In this document: positions 4,533 through 12,375 of the stretch, piece by piece | Layout of the letters: the number at the start of each line of letters is the position of its first letter | How positions within the stretch are numbered: the stretch's first letter is position 1 | Source of the DNA: Treponema sp. | Lineage (GTDB): Bacteria > Spirochaetota > Spirochaetia > Treponematales > Treponemataceae | Assembly: GCA_016297405.1 (NCBI GenBank) | Contig: JAEDGP010000051.1 | Span: forward strand, 1 to 13,228 | Length of the DNA: 13,228 nt | Direction of reading: 5' to 3' | The notes under the pieces: model-generated | Databases searched by the model: none | Told to the model about the DNA's origin: nothing | What the model saw: the letters and a program-made list of their open reading frames with translations, nothing else | Translations under genes and position numbers: made by a program

Positions 4533-7082
4533 ATGGAAAAGTTGAAGAAATCTTCGGTATGTTGCATTTTATGTCTTTTTCTTGGAGCAGGACTTTTAGG
4601 AGCTGCACTTGGAACTGGTCTTTCCGAAACCGAAAACATCAAAAACACAGAAATGTTCACGTCTTTTGAAACCGCACTTCCGACTAAGCTTATAGATACA
4701 AACGGAGAACTCATCACTGAATTTTCTTCTGATGAAAAACGCGAAATCATCAGCCTTAAGGATCTTCCGCAGCACATGCTTGATGCATTGCTGACCCGTG
4801 AAGACCGAGTTTTCTATTCACACAAAGGTTTCAGCTATAAAGCCTTAACCCGTGCCATTGTAGGAAAACTTACACGAAAATCACTTGGGGGAGGTTCCAC
4901 ACTTACCCAACAAATTGCCGGAACACTTTTCTGTGATCGAACAGACATGTCCATTGGCCGTAAGCTCAAGGAACTTTGGTGGGCCATCCAAATGGAACGC
5001 CGTTATTCGAAGAATGAAATTCTTGAACTTTACCTGAATAAGATCTATTTTGGCGGCGGAACATACGGTGTAAACGCCGCTTCAAAATATTACTTCGGTC
5101 ACAGCGCAAAGGAAATTACTCCAGCTGAAGCTGCAATCCTTGTAATCCAGCTTTCTAATCCAGCATTCTACAATCCTTTTGACCACACAAATGTTGCTAT
5201 GGAACGCCAGAAAGACGTTCTGGACTCAATGGTAAGCGAAGGATACCTTACATCTGAAGAAGCTCAGTCTTCCTACGATGACTATTGGGGTACATTCGAT
5301 TACACCAGAACAAACTCTTCTGCATACGAAATGCGGGACGACAAGGCTCCATGGTTCAGCGAATATGTTCGCCGCGAACTTAGCAATATTACTTACGGTT
5401 CCCATGATATTTACACAAGCGGATTTACAGTAAACACAACTTTAAATCTTGCTCATCAGCAAACTGCACAAAAAGTAATGGAAAAATACATTGCCAGAGC
5501 AAACTACCTGTACAATCTGGAACACAGTTCAAGATCCAACATGGCTTACGACACATACGTTCCTATGACAGAATTGCTTTCACTTATTTTCAACATCCCT
5601 CAAATCAAAGTTTCTGAACAGCGAACAAAATCAATTGCAAACCAAACTTACCTGGAAGACATCAACCCTGTAATTGATATTTTTGCCACAATGAACGGAA
5701 TAGAAGACCTTAAAATCAACATCATCAACAGGGCAAATAGCAAAATCAAAGAGGAAAATGAAAAAACTACTATTGAAGGTACAATGATCTGTGTTGAAAA
5801 TAACACCGGCTACATTACATCCATCATTGGCGGAAGCAAATATGATCAGGACAACCAGTTCATCCGCGCCGTTCAGGCAAAGCTGCAGCCTGGTTCAACT
5901 TTCAAGCCTCTTTATTACACGGAGGCCATAGATTCAAGAAAGTTCACTCCAACTTCGATTATTTCAGACACACCTGTAGTTTTTCAGACAGCTGACGGAA
6001 AACCTTATATTCCGGAAAACTTCCGCGGCGAGTGGCTTGGTGACGTTACTCTCTATTACGCTTTGATTCATTCCATGAACGTACCTTCACTTAAAGTTCT
6101 TGACGGAATTGGTTTTGAAAGCGCCATAAACCGAGCTGTTTCACTTCTTGGAATCAGCGACGAAGAGGTTCCAAAACGCGGTTTCAATCCAGGCTATCCT
6201 ATTGGACTTGGAGTTTGTTCAGTTCGGCCTATAGAGCTTGCCAGAGCATACTCGATAATTGCAAGCGGCGGAAAGGCTGTTACTCCAATAGCAATTCGAA
6301 CCGTTGACGACAGAACTGGAAACACCATCAAAGATCTTGAACGAGAATCAAGAGAAAAGCTTGTGGTGAACGGCTCTGTTGAACAGGTGGTTTCACCTCA
6401 AACAGCTTTTGTAATGACCAAGCTTCTTGAACAAACAGTTCAGTCAGGAACTTTGCACGCACAAAGAGAAAAATTCAACTACACTGCTTCAAACGGTCAG
6501 AAATACACTATGCCTGCTGCAGGCAAAACAGGTACAACCCAAAACTGGGCTGACGCATGGGCATCTGGTTTCACACCTTACTATACAGCCACATTCTGGT
6601 TCGGATTTGATAAACCAGGCCAATCCCTTGGTCTTTACATCACTGGTGCCACACTGGCAGGATATGCCTGGGGTGACTATATGAGAGAAATCCACCGTGA
6701 TTTGCTTGCAAAAGACTTTCCCATGCCTTCGAATGGAGTTATCAAAGTTGACGTTTGTGCTTCAACAGGAAAACTTCCAACACCTGGTTGTGAAAGCCAC
6801 CTTACTTCACAGTGGTATCTATATGGAACCCAGCCAACAGAAACATGCCCTCTTCATGCTGATGGCTCTGCATCTGCCATTTCAATTATACGTTTACAAA
6901 ACGAAATGTATCAGTCAGGACAACGGGCTAACTTAAGTGGATTAGACACATCTCCTTTGACGGTTAACCTGGACTTCCTGAAAGACGATAATTTCACCGG
7001 AACAGTTGAAGAACCTGAAAATCCACCTTATAATTCTAGTAAAGAAGATGAAGATTCAGACTACAACTTCTTAATGGATTAA
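4533..7082 (+). CDS. mrcA: Class A penicillin-binding protein (PBP1A family)
   Basis: A bifunctional 849-residue peptidoglycan synthase, close to the usual PBP1A length. Residues 8-30 are a single membrane anchor (CCILCLFLGAGLLGAALGTGL) that places the catalytic domains outside the cytoplasmic membrane. The glycosyltransferase domain (about 50-250) carries EDRVFYSHKG with catalytic E90, GGGSTLTQQIAG (119-130), RKLKELWWA and LELYLNKIYFG. The transpeptidase domain has the SxxK motif at S455-K458 (PGSTFKP), SMN at 514-516 and KTGT at 665-668, so both activities look intact. A 330-410 linker separates the domains. A Cys-containing segment beyond the transpeptidase core (VCASTGKLPTPGCES to CPLHAD) is usual for this family. 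The tail is strongly acidic (EEPENPP, KEDEDSD). The start is fixed by the anchor although no Shine-Dalgarno is visible. The mini-ParB gene follows after seven bases and is probably co-transcribed. Confidence 0.97.
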   Translation: MEKLKKSSVCCILCLFLGAGLLGAALGTGLSETENIKNTEMFTSFETALPTKLIDTNGELITEFSSDEKREIISLKDLPQHMLDALLTREDRVFYSHKGFSYKALTRAIVGKLTRKSLGGGSTLTQQIAGTLFCDRTDMSIGRKLKELWWAIQMERRYSKNEILELYLNKIYFGGGTYGVNAASKYYFGHSAKEITPAEAAILVIQLSNPAFYNPFDHTNVAMERQKDVLDSMVSEGYLTSEEAQSSYDDYWGTFDYTRTNSSAYEMRDDKAPWFSEYVRRELSNITYGSHDIYTSGFTVNTTLNLAHQQTAQKVMEKYIARANYLYNLEHSSRSNMAYDTYVPMTELLSLIFNIPQIKVSEQRTKSIANQTYLEDINPVIDIFATMNGIEDLKINIINRANSKIKEENEKTTIEGTMICVENNTGYITSIIGGSKYDQDNQFIRAVQAKLQPGSTFKPLYYTEAIDSRKFTPTSIISDTPVVFQTADGKPYIPENFRGEWLGDVTLYYALIHSMNVPSLKVLDGIGFESAINRAVSLLGISDEEVPKRGFNPGYPIGLGVCSVRPIELARAYSIIASGGKAVTPIAIRTVDDRTGNTIKDLERESREKLVVNGSVEQVVSPQTAFVMTKLLEQTVQSGTLHAQREKFNYTASNGQKYTMPAAGKTGTTQNWADAWASGFTPYYTATFWFGFDKPGQSLGLYITGATLAGYAWGDYMREIHRDLLAKDFPMPSNGVIKVDVCASTGKLPTPGCESHLTSQWYLYGTQPTETCPLHADGSASAISIIRLQNEMYQSGQRANLSGLDTSPLTVNLDFLKDDNFTGTVEEPENPPYNSSKEDEDSDYNFLMD

Positions 7083-7089
7083 AGAGAGT

Positions 7090-7494
7090 ATGCTTGTAAA
7101 CATTGCCGACATAAAGATTAAAAAAAGGGTTCGCAAGGATTTAGGCGATTTGGAATCGCTTAAGAACAGTCTGCGCACATACGGATTGTTAAATCCAATT
7201 ACTCTGAACCGAAAATATGAACTTATTGCCGGCGAACGCAGACTGACAGCTGCGAAATCTTTAGGCTGGACCAATATAAATGCCGTAATCGTTGACAACA
7301 TGACTGCGGCTCAGCAGCTTGAGCTTGAAATTGAAGAAAACAATCAGCGAAAGGAATTTACAAATGCTGAACTTCTGGAAGGATACAAGAGGCTGGAAAG
7401 ACTTAGGAATCCTTCGCCGTTCATAAAGCTGTGGAATCTGATTCGTCGTTTTTTCGAATGGATTGTGTCTCTTATTACAAAGAAAAAGAAATAA
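7090..7494 (+). CDS. Short ParB N-terminal-domain protein with hydrophobic/basic tail
   Basis: A 134-residue protein. Residues 3-105 match the ParB/Spo0J N-terminal domain: IADIKIKKRVRK, LKNSLRTYGLLNPI, YELIAGERRLTAAKSLGW (GERR at 48-51) and the EENNQRKEFTNAE motif (ENNQR at 83-87). In ParB, GERR and ENxQR belong to the CTP-binding clamp. The helix-turn-helix and dimerisation domains of full-length ParB (usually about 280-300 residues) are absent. Instead, residues 111-129 (FIKLWNLIRRFFEWIVSLI) form a hydrophobic or amphipathic helix ending in KKKK, which could bind the membrane. It follows the PBP stop by seven bases, with a purine-rich AAAGAGAG overlapping that stop codon, so it is probably in the PBP operon. 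Function is unknown; a nucleotide-responsive partner of the PBP is speculation. It is not a standard chromosome-segregation ParB. Confidence 0.85.
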   Translation: MLVNIADIKIKKRVRKDLGDLESLKNSLRTYGLLNPITLNRKYELIAGERRLTAAKSLGWTNINAVIVDNMTAAQQLELEIEENNQRKEFTNAELLEGYKRLERLRNPSPFIKLWNLIRRFFEWIVSLITKKKK

Positions 7495-7552
7495 AAAATC
7501 CTGCGGTTTTACAATTTGAAGTCTGAAGAATGCAAAAAACCGCAGGATTTTT
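7494..7552. terminator. Bidirectional terminator between the mini-ParB gene and tyrS
   Basis: A 17-bp perfect inverted repeat (7494-7510 with 7536-7552) has the GC core ATCCTGCGGT with A-runs and T-runs on both flanks and a 25-base loop. It lies between two converging genes, so it can end transcription on both strands. It overlaps the last base of the mini-ParB stop codon. Confidence 0.9.
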
Positions 7553-7561
7553 ATATAACGC

Positions 7562-8797
7562 TTATTTTACGATTCCAATGAAATACTTTTTCTTTCCACG
7601 ACGGAAAATAAGAATTTGGCCTTCAATAGCCATTTCTTTTGTAATCATAAGGTTTTCGTCATTAACGGATTCGCCATTAACGGAAATGGCATTATTGCCA
7701 AGGAATTCACGAGCTTCTCGACGACTTGAAGCAATCTTGTTATCAACAAGAACATCAATAAGAGGAGCCTCCTTAATAAAATCAAATGAAGGAACAGACT
7801 TCATTCCTGACATAATGTCTTTTACAGAAAGCCCTTTGAAATCCCCTGCAAAAAGTTTTTGACTTACAGTTACAGCATTGTCTGCTTCCTTCTCTCCATG
7901 AAGATCTTTTACTACTTCCCAAGCCAAAGTTTTCTGTGCGATTCGTGTTTCAGGATGCTCTGTCTGCTGTGCGTAAATTTCTTCGATTTTTTCCTTTGAA
8001 AGGAACGTGAAAACCTTAAGATATTCAAGAACTTTTGCATCATCAGTATTTATAAGATACTGGTAGATTTCATAAGCTGAAGTCTTGTTCTTGTCCAGCC
8101 ACAAAGCATTGCCTTCTGACTTTCCAAACTTCTTTCCATTTGAATCAAGAATCAACGGCATTGTGAATGCATAAGCCTGCTTATCAAGCATTTTGCGAAT
8201 CAAATCTACGCCAGTTGTAATATTTCCCCACTGATCGCTGCCTGCAACTTCCATGATGCAGTTCTTTTCCTGATACAGATGAACAAAGTCATATCCTTGC
8301 ATAAGCATATACGAGAATTCTGCATAGGTAATACCTGTTTCCAGTCGGCGGCGAATAATGTCTTTATCAAGCATATAGTTTACATTGATATATTTGCCCA
8401 CATCACGGAGAAAATTCAAAAATGTATAATCCTTAAGCCAATCATAGTTATCTACCAGCTCTGCAGAAGGAACGATTGCGCTAACTTGAGAACGAATGCC
8501 TTTGATATTATTGTTTACAGTCTCTTCCGAAATGATTTCACGTTCGGCAGTTGGACGTGGATCACCAATGCGACCTGTAGCCCCACCACAAAGAAGAACA
8601 GGATGATGCCCGGCATTTGCAAGTCGCTTAGCCATACAAAGAGATGAATAATGGCCAAGATGAAGGCTGTCAGCTGTAGGGTCAGTTCCCCAGTAAAAGC
8701 TGAAAGGTTTTCCATCCAGAACTTTTTGCAAGTCGGCTTCTTCACCAACTACGTCTTTTACAAGACCACGCCATTTCAAATCTTCAAACAATGTCAT
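7562..8797 (-). CDS. tyrS: Tyrosyl-tRNA synthetase
   Basis: Charges tRNA-Tyr with tyrosine in the cytoplasm. It is a 411-residue class I synthetase of the TyrRS type. The HIGH-like motif is HLGH at 46-49 within YWGTDPTADSLHLGHY. The tyrosine-pocket segment is present (YMLMQGYDFVHL, 163-173), followed by GSDQWGN (187-192) and the KMSKS-like KFGKS at 223-227. Residues from about 345 onward are an S4 RNA-binding domain (LVDNKIASSRREAREFLGNNAISVNG) that holds the tRNA anticodon arm. The start at 8797 has a weak AGGAT Shine-Dalgarno about ten bases upstream and a promoter beyond it. The leader is only about 30 bases, so no T-box control is possible. It appears to be a single-gene unit closed by the shared terminator. 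Confidence 0.97.
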   Translation of the reverse strand: MTLFEDLKWRGLVKDVVGEEADLQKVLDGKPFSFYWGTDPTADSLHLGHYSSLCMAKRLANAGHHPVLLCGGATGRIGDPRPTAEREIISEETVNNNIKGIRSQVSAIVPSAELVDNYDWLKDYTFLNFLRDVGKYINVNYMLDKDIIRRRLETGITYAEFSYMLMQGYDFVHLYQEKNCIMEVAGSDQWGNITTGVDLIRKMLDKQAYAFTMPLILDSNGKKFGKSEGNALWLDKNKTSAYEIYQYLINTDDAKVLEYLKVFTFLSKEKIEEIYAQQTEHPETRIAQKTLAWEVVKDLHGEKEADNAVTVSQKLFAGDFKGLSVKDIMSGMKSVPSFDFIKEAPLIDVLVDNKIASSRREAREFLGNNAISVNGESVNDENLMITKEMAIEGQILIFRRGKKKYFIGIVK

Positions 8798-8827
8798 TTT
8801 ATAAATCCTAAAATTATGATTTTTTGT

Positions 8828-8855
8828 ATTATATACATTATAATCAATTTAGCAA
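8828..8855 (-). promoter_or_regulatory. Promoter of tyrS
   Basis: On the minus strand, TTGCTA (8855-8850), a 16-bp spacer and a consensus TATAAT (8833-8828). The leader to the ATG at 8797 is about 25-30 bases. A second TATAAT-like box lies at 8842-8837 on the same strand. The AT-rich stretch also contains TATAAT on the plus strand at 8839-8844, which may serve the divergent gene at 8888 but has no good -35. Confidence 0.55.
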
Positions 8856-8887
8856 AACATTTAAAGGTCATAGAAAAACTGAATAAA

Positions 8888-9394
8888 ATGAAAAAAACAT
8901 TCTTAATTTTGGCAGCATTATTACTTTCCACTTCCACAACTTTTGCGCTGGGCATCGGTCCTCAACTAGACTTTCAGATGGGAAAAAGCGTGAAAGACCG
9001 AAATTTAATGAAAATCGGTTTTTCCTGTTCGCTGACATTTGATGATATTCCGTTTTATTTCACAGGATATACGGATTATGACTATGCAAATAATTCTTTT
9101 GAAAGTGGGGCAAGCGCCGATTATTGGATTGCCAATCCAAAGATTGGAAACTACCTCTCTATCTTCTTTGGGCCTGGCATATATGCCGGCACATCAACCA
9201 AAGGGGAAAATATAGGAATATATACAGCTGCAAGGTTTTTTGCCGGCATAAGCTTCACTTTTCATGATGGAGCGCATGAAATATTTTTTCAGCAAACTGT
9301 CCAAAGCGGCCCATATTTTCAGATGGGAAACAAATCTTTCCAGGATATATTATTAGAATATCCAGTGAATCTGGGATTCAGACAATGGTTTTGA
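8888..9394 (+). CDS. Small secreted, probably outer-membrane beta-rich protein
   Basis: A 168-residue protein not recognised by name. It begins with a textbook signal peptide, MKKTFLILAALLLSTSTTFA, with predicted cleavage after A20. The mature part alternates aromatic and small or polar residues (IPFYFTGYTDYDY, YLSIFFGPGIYAG, FFAGISFTFHDG), as in short beta-barrels. It ends in RQWF; a C-terminal aromatic residue is the usual signal for outer-membrane insertion by BamA. An outer-membrane location is therefore a reasonable inference. The open frame extends upstream to 8651, but that part overlaps tyrS on the other strand and lacks any signal sequence, so the ATG at 8888 is chosen. No Shine-Dalgarno is visible; a TATAAT box lies at 8839-8844. 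Its stop codon is four bases from the rlmJ stop on the opposite strand. Confidence 0.75.
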   Translation: MKKTFLILAALLLSTSTTFALGIGPQLDFQMGKSVKDRNLMKIGFSCSLTFDDIPFYFTGYTDYDYANNSFESGASADYWIANPKIGNYLSIFFGPGIYAGTSTKGENIGIYTAARFFAGISFTFHDGAHEIFFQQTVQSGPYFQMGNKSFQDILLEYPVNLGFRQWF

Positions 9395-9398
9395 TTTT

Positions 9399-10331
9399 CT
9401 AGATTATTGTAGCAAACCAGGAACCATTTGAATCGTTCTGCAAAACACACTGAAGATATGGAAGGACGCTTTGCAAATGCTGGCAAAGTCCCCAGCTTGG
9501 ATTTATCACAAGCATTCCGCTGCCATAAAGGCGTGGCTTAAGGCTTCCAATGGATTGTTCAAGCGTTGTTTCTTCGTGACTGTCCTCAGAATCAACACAG
9601 AGCACAGCATCGAGTATTTCGGTATGCATATCGCGGTTTTTCACCATAGAAATTATGGACTGCTTCATATTATCAATCTGATCAGCTTTATTCATAAGCA
9701 ACGGATACCACAACATGATAGTAGCACCACCCCACCTTCGGTGGGCTTCCCCAAGATACTTCGCCGCATCAAGATAATCAGAATTTTCTTCATAACTTGG
9801 ATCGCATAAAACCGCTCCACGTTTCAATGCAGGAGGAACATTCGATTTTAGAACTGACCATCCGCTAACATTATGTAGAATGCACTGAATATCTTTCAAA
9901 GAATCTCTTTGCCTGAAAAATTTTGCAGCTGCGACATTCTCAGAAAGTTTTTCAAATTCCTTTTTATGAAGTTCACAAAGAAAAAGATTGCTGCCCTCAT
10001 AAGATTTTGAAATTTCCATGGCAGGACTTCCTGGATAAAATCCCTTGCTGTTCCAGGAATTTACAAAATCCAAATATGGTTTCAAACTGGCAGGAACCTG
10101 CGAAGGATTTTCTTTTTCCTTCATCAAAAGACGCTGGATTCCGCGAGATGCTTCGCCAGTTTTCAATGCCTGTTCAGAATCAATTCCATAAAGGGCTGCG
10201 CCAGCATGAGTATCAAAAAATGAATATGGTTTTTGCTTTTTGTTCAGATATTCCAGCACGTACAAAAGGGTAACGTGCTTTAAAATATCCGCATGATTTC
10301 CTGCATGAAATTCGTGAAGATAACTTAGCAT
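9399..10331 (-). CDS. rlmJ: 23S rRNA adenine-2030 N6-methyltransferase
   Basis: SAM-dependent enzyme that methylates N6 of A2030 (E. coli numbering) in 23S rRNA. The 310-residue protein starts MLSYLHEFHAGNHADILKH, almost the same as the RlmJ signature, with Y4, H6 and K18 retained. FFDTHAGAALY (38-48) is the SAM-binding motif, followed by YPGSP (99-103) and CELH (119-122). The catalytic N6-adenine methyltransferase motif is DPSYE at 177-181 instead of the usual DPPYE, a conservative change near the active site. It is somewhat longer than the E. coli protein of about 280 residues. The start lies 14 bases after the nadE stop, so the two genes almost certainly share a transcript. The connection to NAD synthesis is probably only co-transcription. 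Confidence 0.95.
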   Translation of the reverse strand: MLSYLHEFHAGNHADILKHVTLLYVLEYLNKKQKPYSFFDTHAGAALYGIDSEQALKTGEASRGIQRLLMKEKENPSQVPASLKPYLDFVNSWNSKGFYPGSPAMEISKSYEGSNLFLCELHKKEFEKLSENVAAAKFFRQRDSLKDIQCILHNVSGWSVLKSNVPPALKRGAVLCDPSYEENSDYLDAAKYLGEAHRRWGGATIMLWYPLLMNKADQIDNMKQSIISMVKNRDMHTEILDAVLCVDSEDSHEETTLEQSIGSLKPRLYGSGMLVINPSWGLCQHLQSVLPYLQCVLQNDSNGSWFATII

Positions 10332-10345
10332 TTTGTACGTCCACT

Positions 10346-12310
10346 TTATTTCAAGCTGTCTACTTCTTCAATCCAAATAGAAGAACAAGCATCACTTGGC
10401 ATTCTCCAGTCACCTCTTGGAGAAAGATTTATTGTACCTACCTTCGCACCATCTGGCATACAGCTTCGTTTAAACTGCTGGCTAAAAAATCTGCGGTAGA
10501 AAATTCGAAGCCACTTAAGTTTAAAATCATGATCATAAGGAAGTCCTGCACAGTCTGCAAGAAAAAGTATTTTTGCAGGTGAAAAACCAAATCGAAGCAT
10601 GTAATACAGGAAAAAATCGTGAAGCTCGTATGGGCCCACAAGATCTTCTGTTTTCTGAGATATCACTCCGTCTTTTGGAGGCAAAAGCTCAGGACTTACA
10701 GGCGTATCAAGTATATCCTTAAGTACATCGTGAGTTTTTTCCTGTCCGTTTTGTAAAGCTTCTTCTGCAAACCAGTCAACAAGATAGCGAACCAAAGTTT
10801 TTGGAATACTGGAATTCACTCCATACATGCTCATGTGATCCCCATTATATGTACACCAGCCAAGAGCCAACTCACTAAGATCACCAGTACCTATTACAAT
10901 GCCGTTTGTTTTATTGGCAATATCCATTAGAACCTGAGTCCTTTCCCTGGCCTGGCAGTTTTCATAGGTAACGTCATGAACATCTTCGCTTTGACCAATA
11001 TCTTTCATGTGCTGTCGAACACTTTGAGCAATCGGCACCTCAATCAAAGTGGTACCGCATTCATTTGCCAAAGACACAGCATTATTGTATGTGCGATCAG
11101 TTGTGCCAAAACACGGCATTGTAACACTGCGAATATTTTTTCTATCTATGCCGCAAAGATCAAAGGCTTTGCATGTCACAAGCAATGCCAATGTAGAATC
11201 AAGGCCGCCGCTTAAACCTATGACGGCAGACTGACAATTGATATGACGCAAACGCTTTGCAAGGCCTTCTGCCTGAAGCTGCACAACTTCATAACAACGT
11301 TCAGAGCGTTCTGTTTTTGAGGAAGGAACAAAAGGATGCGGATCAATATGACGCAAAAGGCCAGTTTTTCTGAAAAATGATTCTTTTACAGAAAGCGGGA
11401 ACTGAATACGGCGGAAGCTGGCCGCTGAAGAAGAAACGCATTGCGCAAAAGTTGTGGTGCGGCGGCGTTCCTGTAAAAGTTTTTCCATATCGATATCGCA
11501 AATTGTGATGCCGTTTGTAAAAAGTTTTGATTCTTTTAGCAAAGAGCCGTTTTCGCAGATCAGACTATGTCCACCAAAAACCAGATCCTGGGTTGATTCA
11601 TCACGACCTGCGCTTGCATAAAGATATGCACAAATCGTATGAGCCGAATGAGCTTTAACCAAAAGCCTTCGATACTGAGCTTTTCCAACAATTTCATTGC
11701 TGGCAGAAAGGTTTGCAATTATTACAGCGCCATTAAGTGTTAAAGATGTGGATGGAGGACAAGGAACCCACACATCTTCGCAAATCTCGCACCCCAGAAC
11801 AAAGCCAGAACCATTTTCATCCTCAAACAAAAGGTCTGTTCCAAACGGCACTTCTGCAAAATCGTCGGACAATCGTATGTGATTTGGTGCACAATCTTTT
11901 TGATATGACGTAAACCATCGCTTTTCATAGAATTCACTGTAATTTGGAATGAAAGTCTTTGGCACTGCGCCCAAGATTTTCCCTTTGAACAGAACCAGCG
12001 CAACGTTATAAATTGAAGGACCGACTGCCAATGGAAGCCCAATCAAAATCAAGGAAGAAAGATTTGAAGTCTTTCTTGCAATAAGAAGAACTGAATCTAT
12101 TGCCGAATTCTGCAGCTTCTTCTGAAGAAACAAATCCTGGCAAGTATAGCCTGTAACGCAAAGCTCTGGAAAAACTATTACATTCGCACCCATTTCCCAT
12201 GCATTCCTGCTGCAGTCGATTATACTTTGGGCGTTATAGCTGCAATCAGCGACCTTTAATGAAGGGGTTACACAAGCAGTTCTGATAAATCCAAAATTAC
12301 TGTAATTCAT
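10346..12310 (-). CDS. nadE: Glutamine-dependent NAD+ synthase
   Basis: Amidates nicotinic acid adenine dinucleotide to NAD+ using ammonia released from glutamine, the last step of NAD synthesis. The 654-residue protein has the two-domain form. Residues 1 to about 290 are a nitrilase-type glutaminase with triad E49 (FPELCVTGY), K118 (VPKTFIPNY) and C177 (CEICEDVW). Residues from about 335 to the end are the synthetase, with the ATP-pyrophosphatase P-loop SGGLDS at 367-372, the GTGDLSELALGWCTYNGDHMSMYGVN segment (474-499) and a conserved C-terminal region. Its length is close to that of the M. tuberculosis enzyme (about 680). It can therefore use glutamine directly. No Shine-Dalgarno precedes the ATG, which lies six bases after a -10 box. 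It is first in an operon with rlmJ and divergent from the PHP phosphatase gene. Confidence 0.97.
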   Translation of the reverse strand: MNYSNFGFIRTACVTPSLKVADCSYNAQSIIDCSRNAWEMGANVIVFPELCVTGYTCQDLFLQKKLQNSAIDSVLLIARKTSNLSSLILIGLPLAVGPSIYNVALVLFKGKILGAVPKTFIPNYSEFYEKRWFTSYQKDCAPNHIRLSDDFAEVPFGTDLLFEDENGSGFVLGCEICEDVWVPCPPSTSLTLNGAVIIANLSASNEIVGKAQYRRLLVKAHSAHTICAYLYASAGRDESTQDLVFGGHSLICENGSLLKESKLFTNGITICDIDMEKLLQERRRTTTFAQCVSSSAASFRRIQFPLSVKESFFRKTGLLRHIDPHPFVPSSKTERSERCYEVVQLQAEGLAKRLRHINCQSAVIGLSGGLDSTLALLVTCKAFDLCGIDRKNIRSVTMPCFGTTDRTYNNAVSLANECGTTLIEVPIAQSVRQHMKDIGQSEDVHDVTYENCQARERTQVLMDIANKTNGIVIGTGDLSELALGWCTYNGDHMSMYGVNSSIPKTLVRYLVDWFAEEALQNGQEKTHDVLKDILDTPVSPELLPPKDGVISQKTEDLVGPYELHDFFLYYMLRFGFSPAKILFLADCAGLPYDHDFKLKWLRIFYRRFFSQQFKRSCMPDGAKVGTINLSPRGDWRMPSDACSSIWIEEVDSLK

Positions 12311-12316
12311 GAATCA

Positions 12317-12345
12317 ATTTTAACATTTTGCGATTGTGTGTTCAA
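12317..12345 (-). promoter_or_regulatory. Promoter of the nadE-rlmJ operon
   Basis: On the minus strand, TTGAAC (12345-12340), a 17-bp spacer and TAAAAT (12322-12317). Six bases then separate the -10 from the ATG, so the mRNA is expected to start at or beside the start codon. Its -35 covers nearly the same bases as the -35 of the divergent promoter. Confidence 0.65.
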
Positions 12346-12369
12346 TTAGTGTAAAAACAGTGGTATAGT
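12341..12369 (+). promoter_or_regulatory. Promoter of the PHP phosphatase gene
   Basis: An extended -10 (TG at 12361-12362, one base, TATAGT at 12364-12369) lies 17 bp after a modest -35 (TTCAAT, 12341-12346). Six bases separate the -10 from the ATG at 12376. The extended TG can compensate for the weak -35. Confidence 0.6.
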
Positions 12370-12375
12370 ATTTAT

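Noticed and set aside
8798..8850. T-box or other riboswitch ahead of tyrS
   Set aside because: The leader from the predicted promoter is only about 30 bases, too short, with no specifier loop or terminator.
8651..8887. Upstream extension of the secreted-protein gene giving a 247-residue frame
   Set aside because: It overlaps the tyrS coding region and promoter on the opposite strand, and would bury the clear signal peptide starting at 8888 inside the protein.
9731..9745. CCCACC-TTC-GGTGGG hairpin
   Set aside because: It lies wholly inside the rlmJ coding sequence, encodes conserved-looking residues and has no T-run, so a chance or codon-driven palindrome is more likely.
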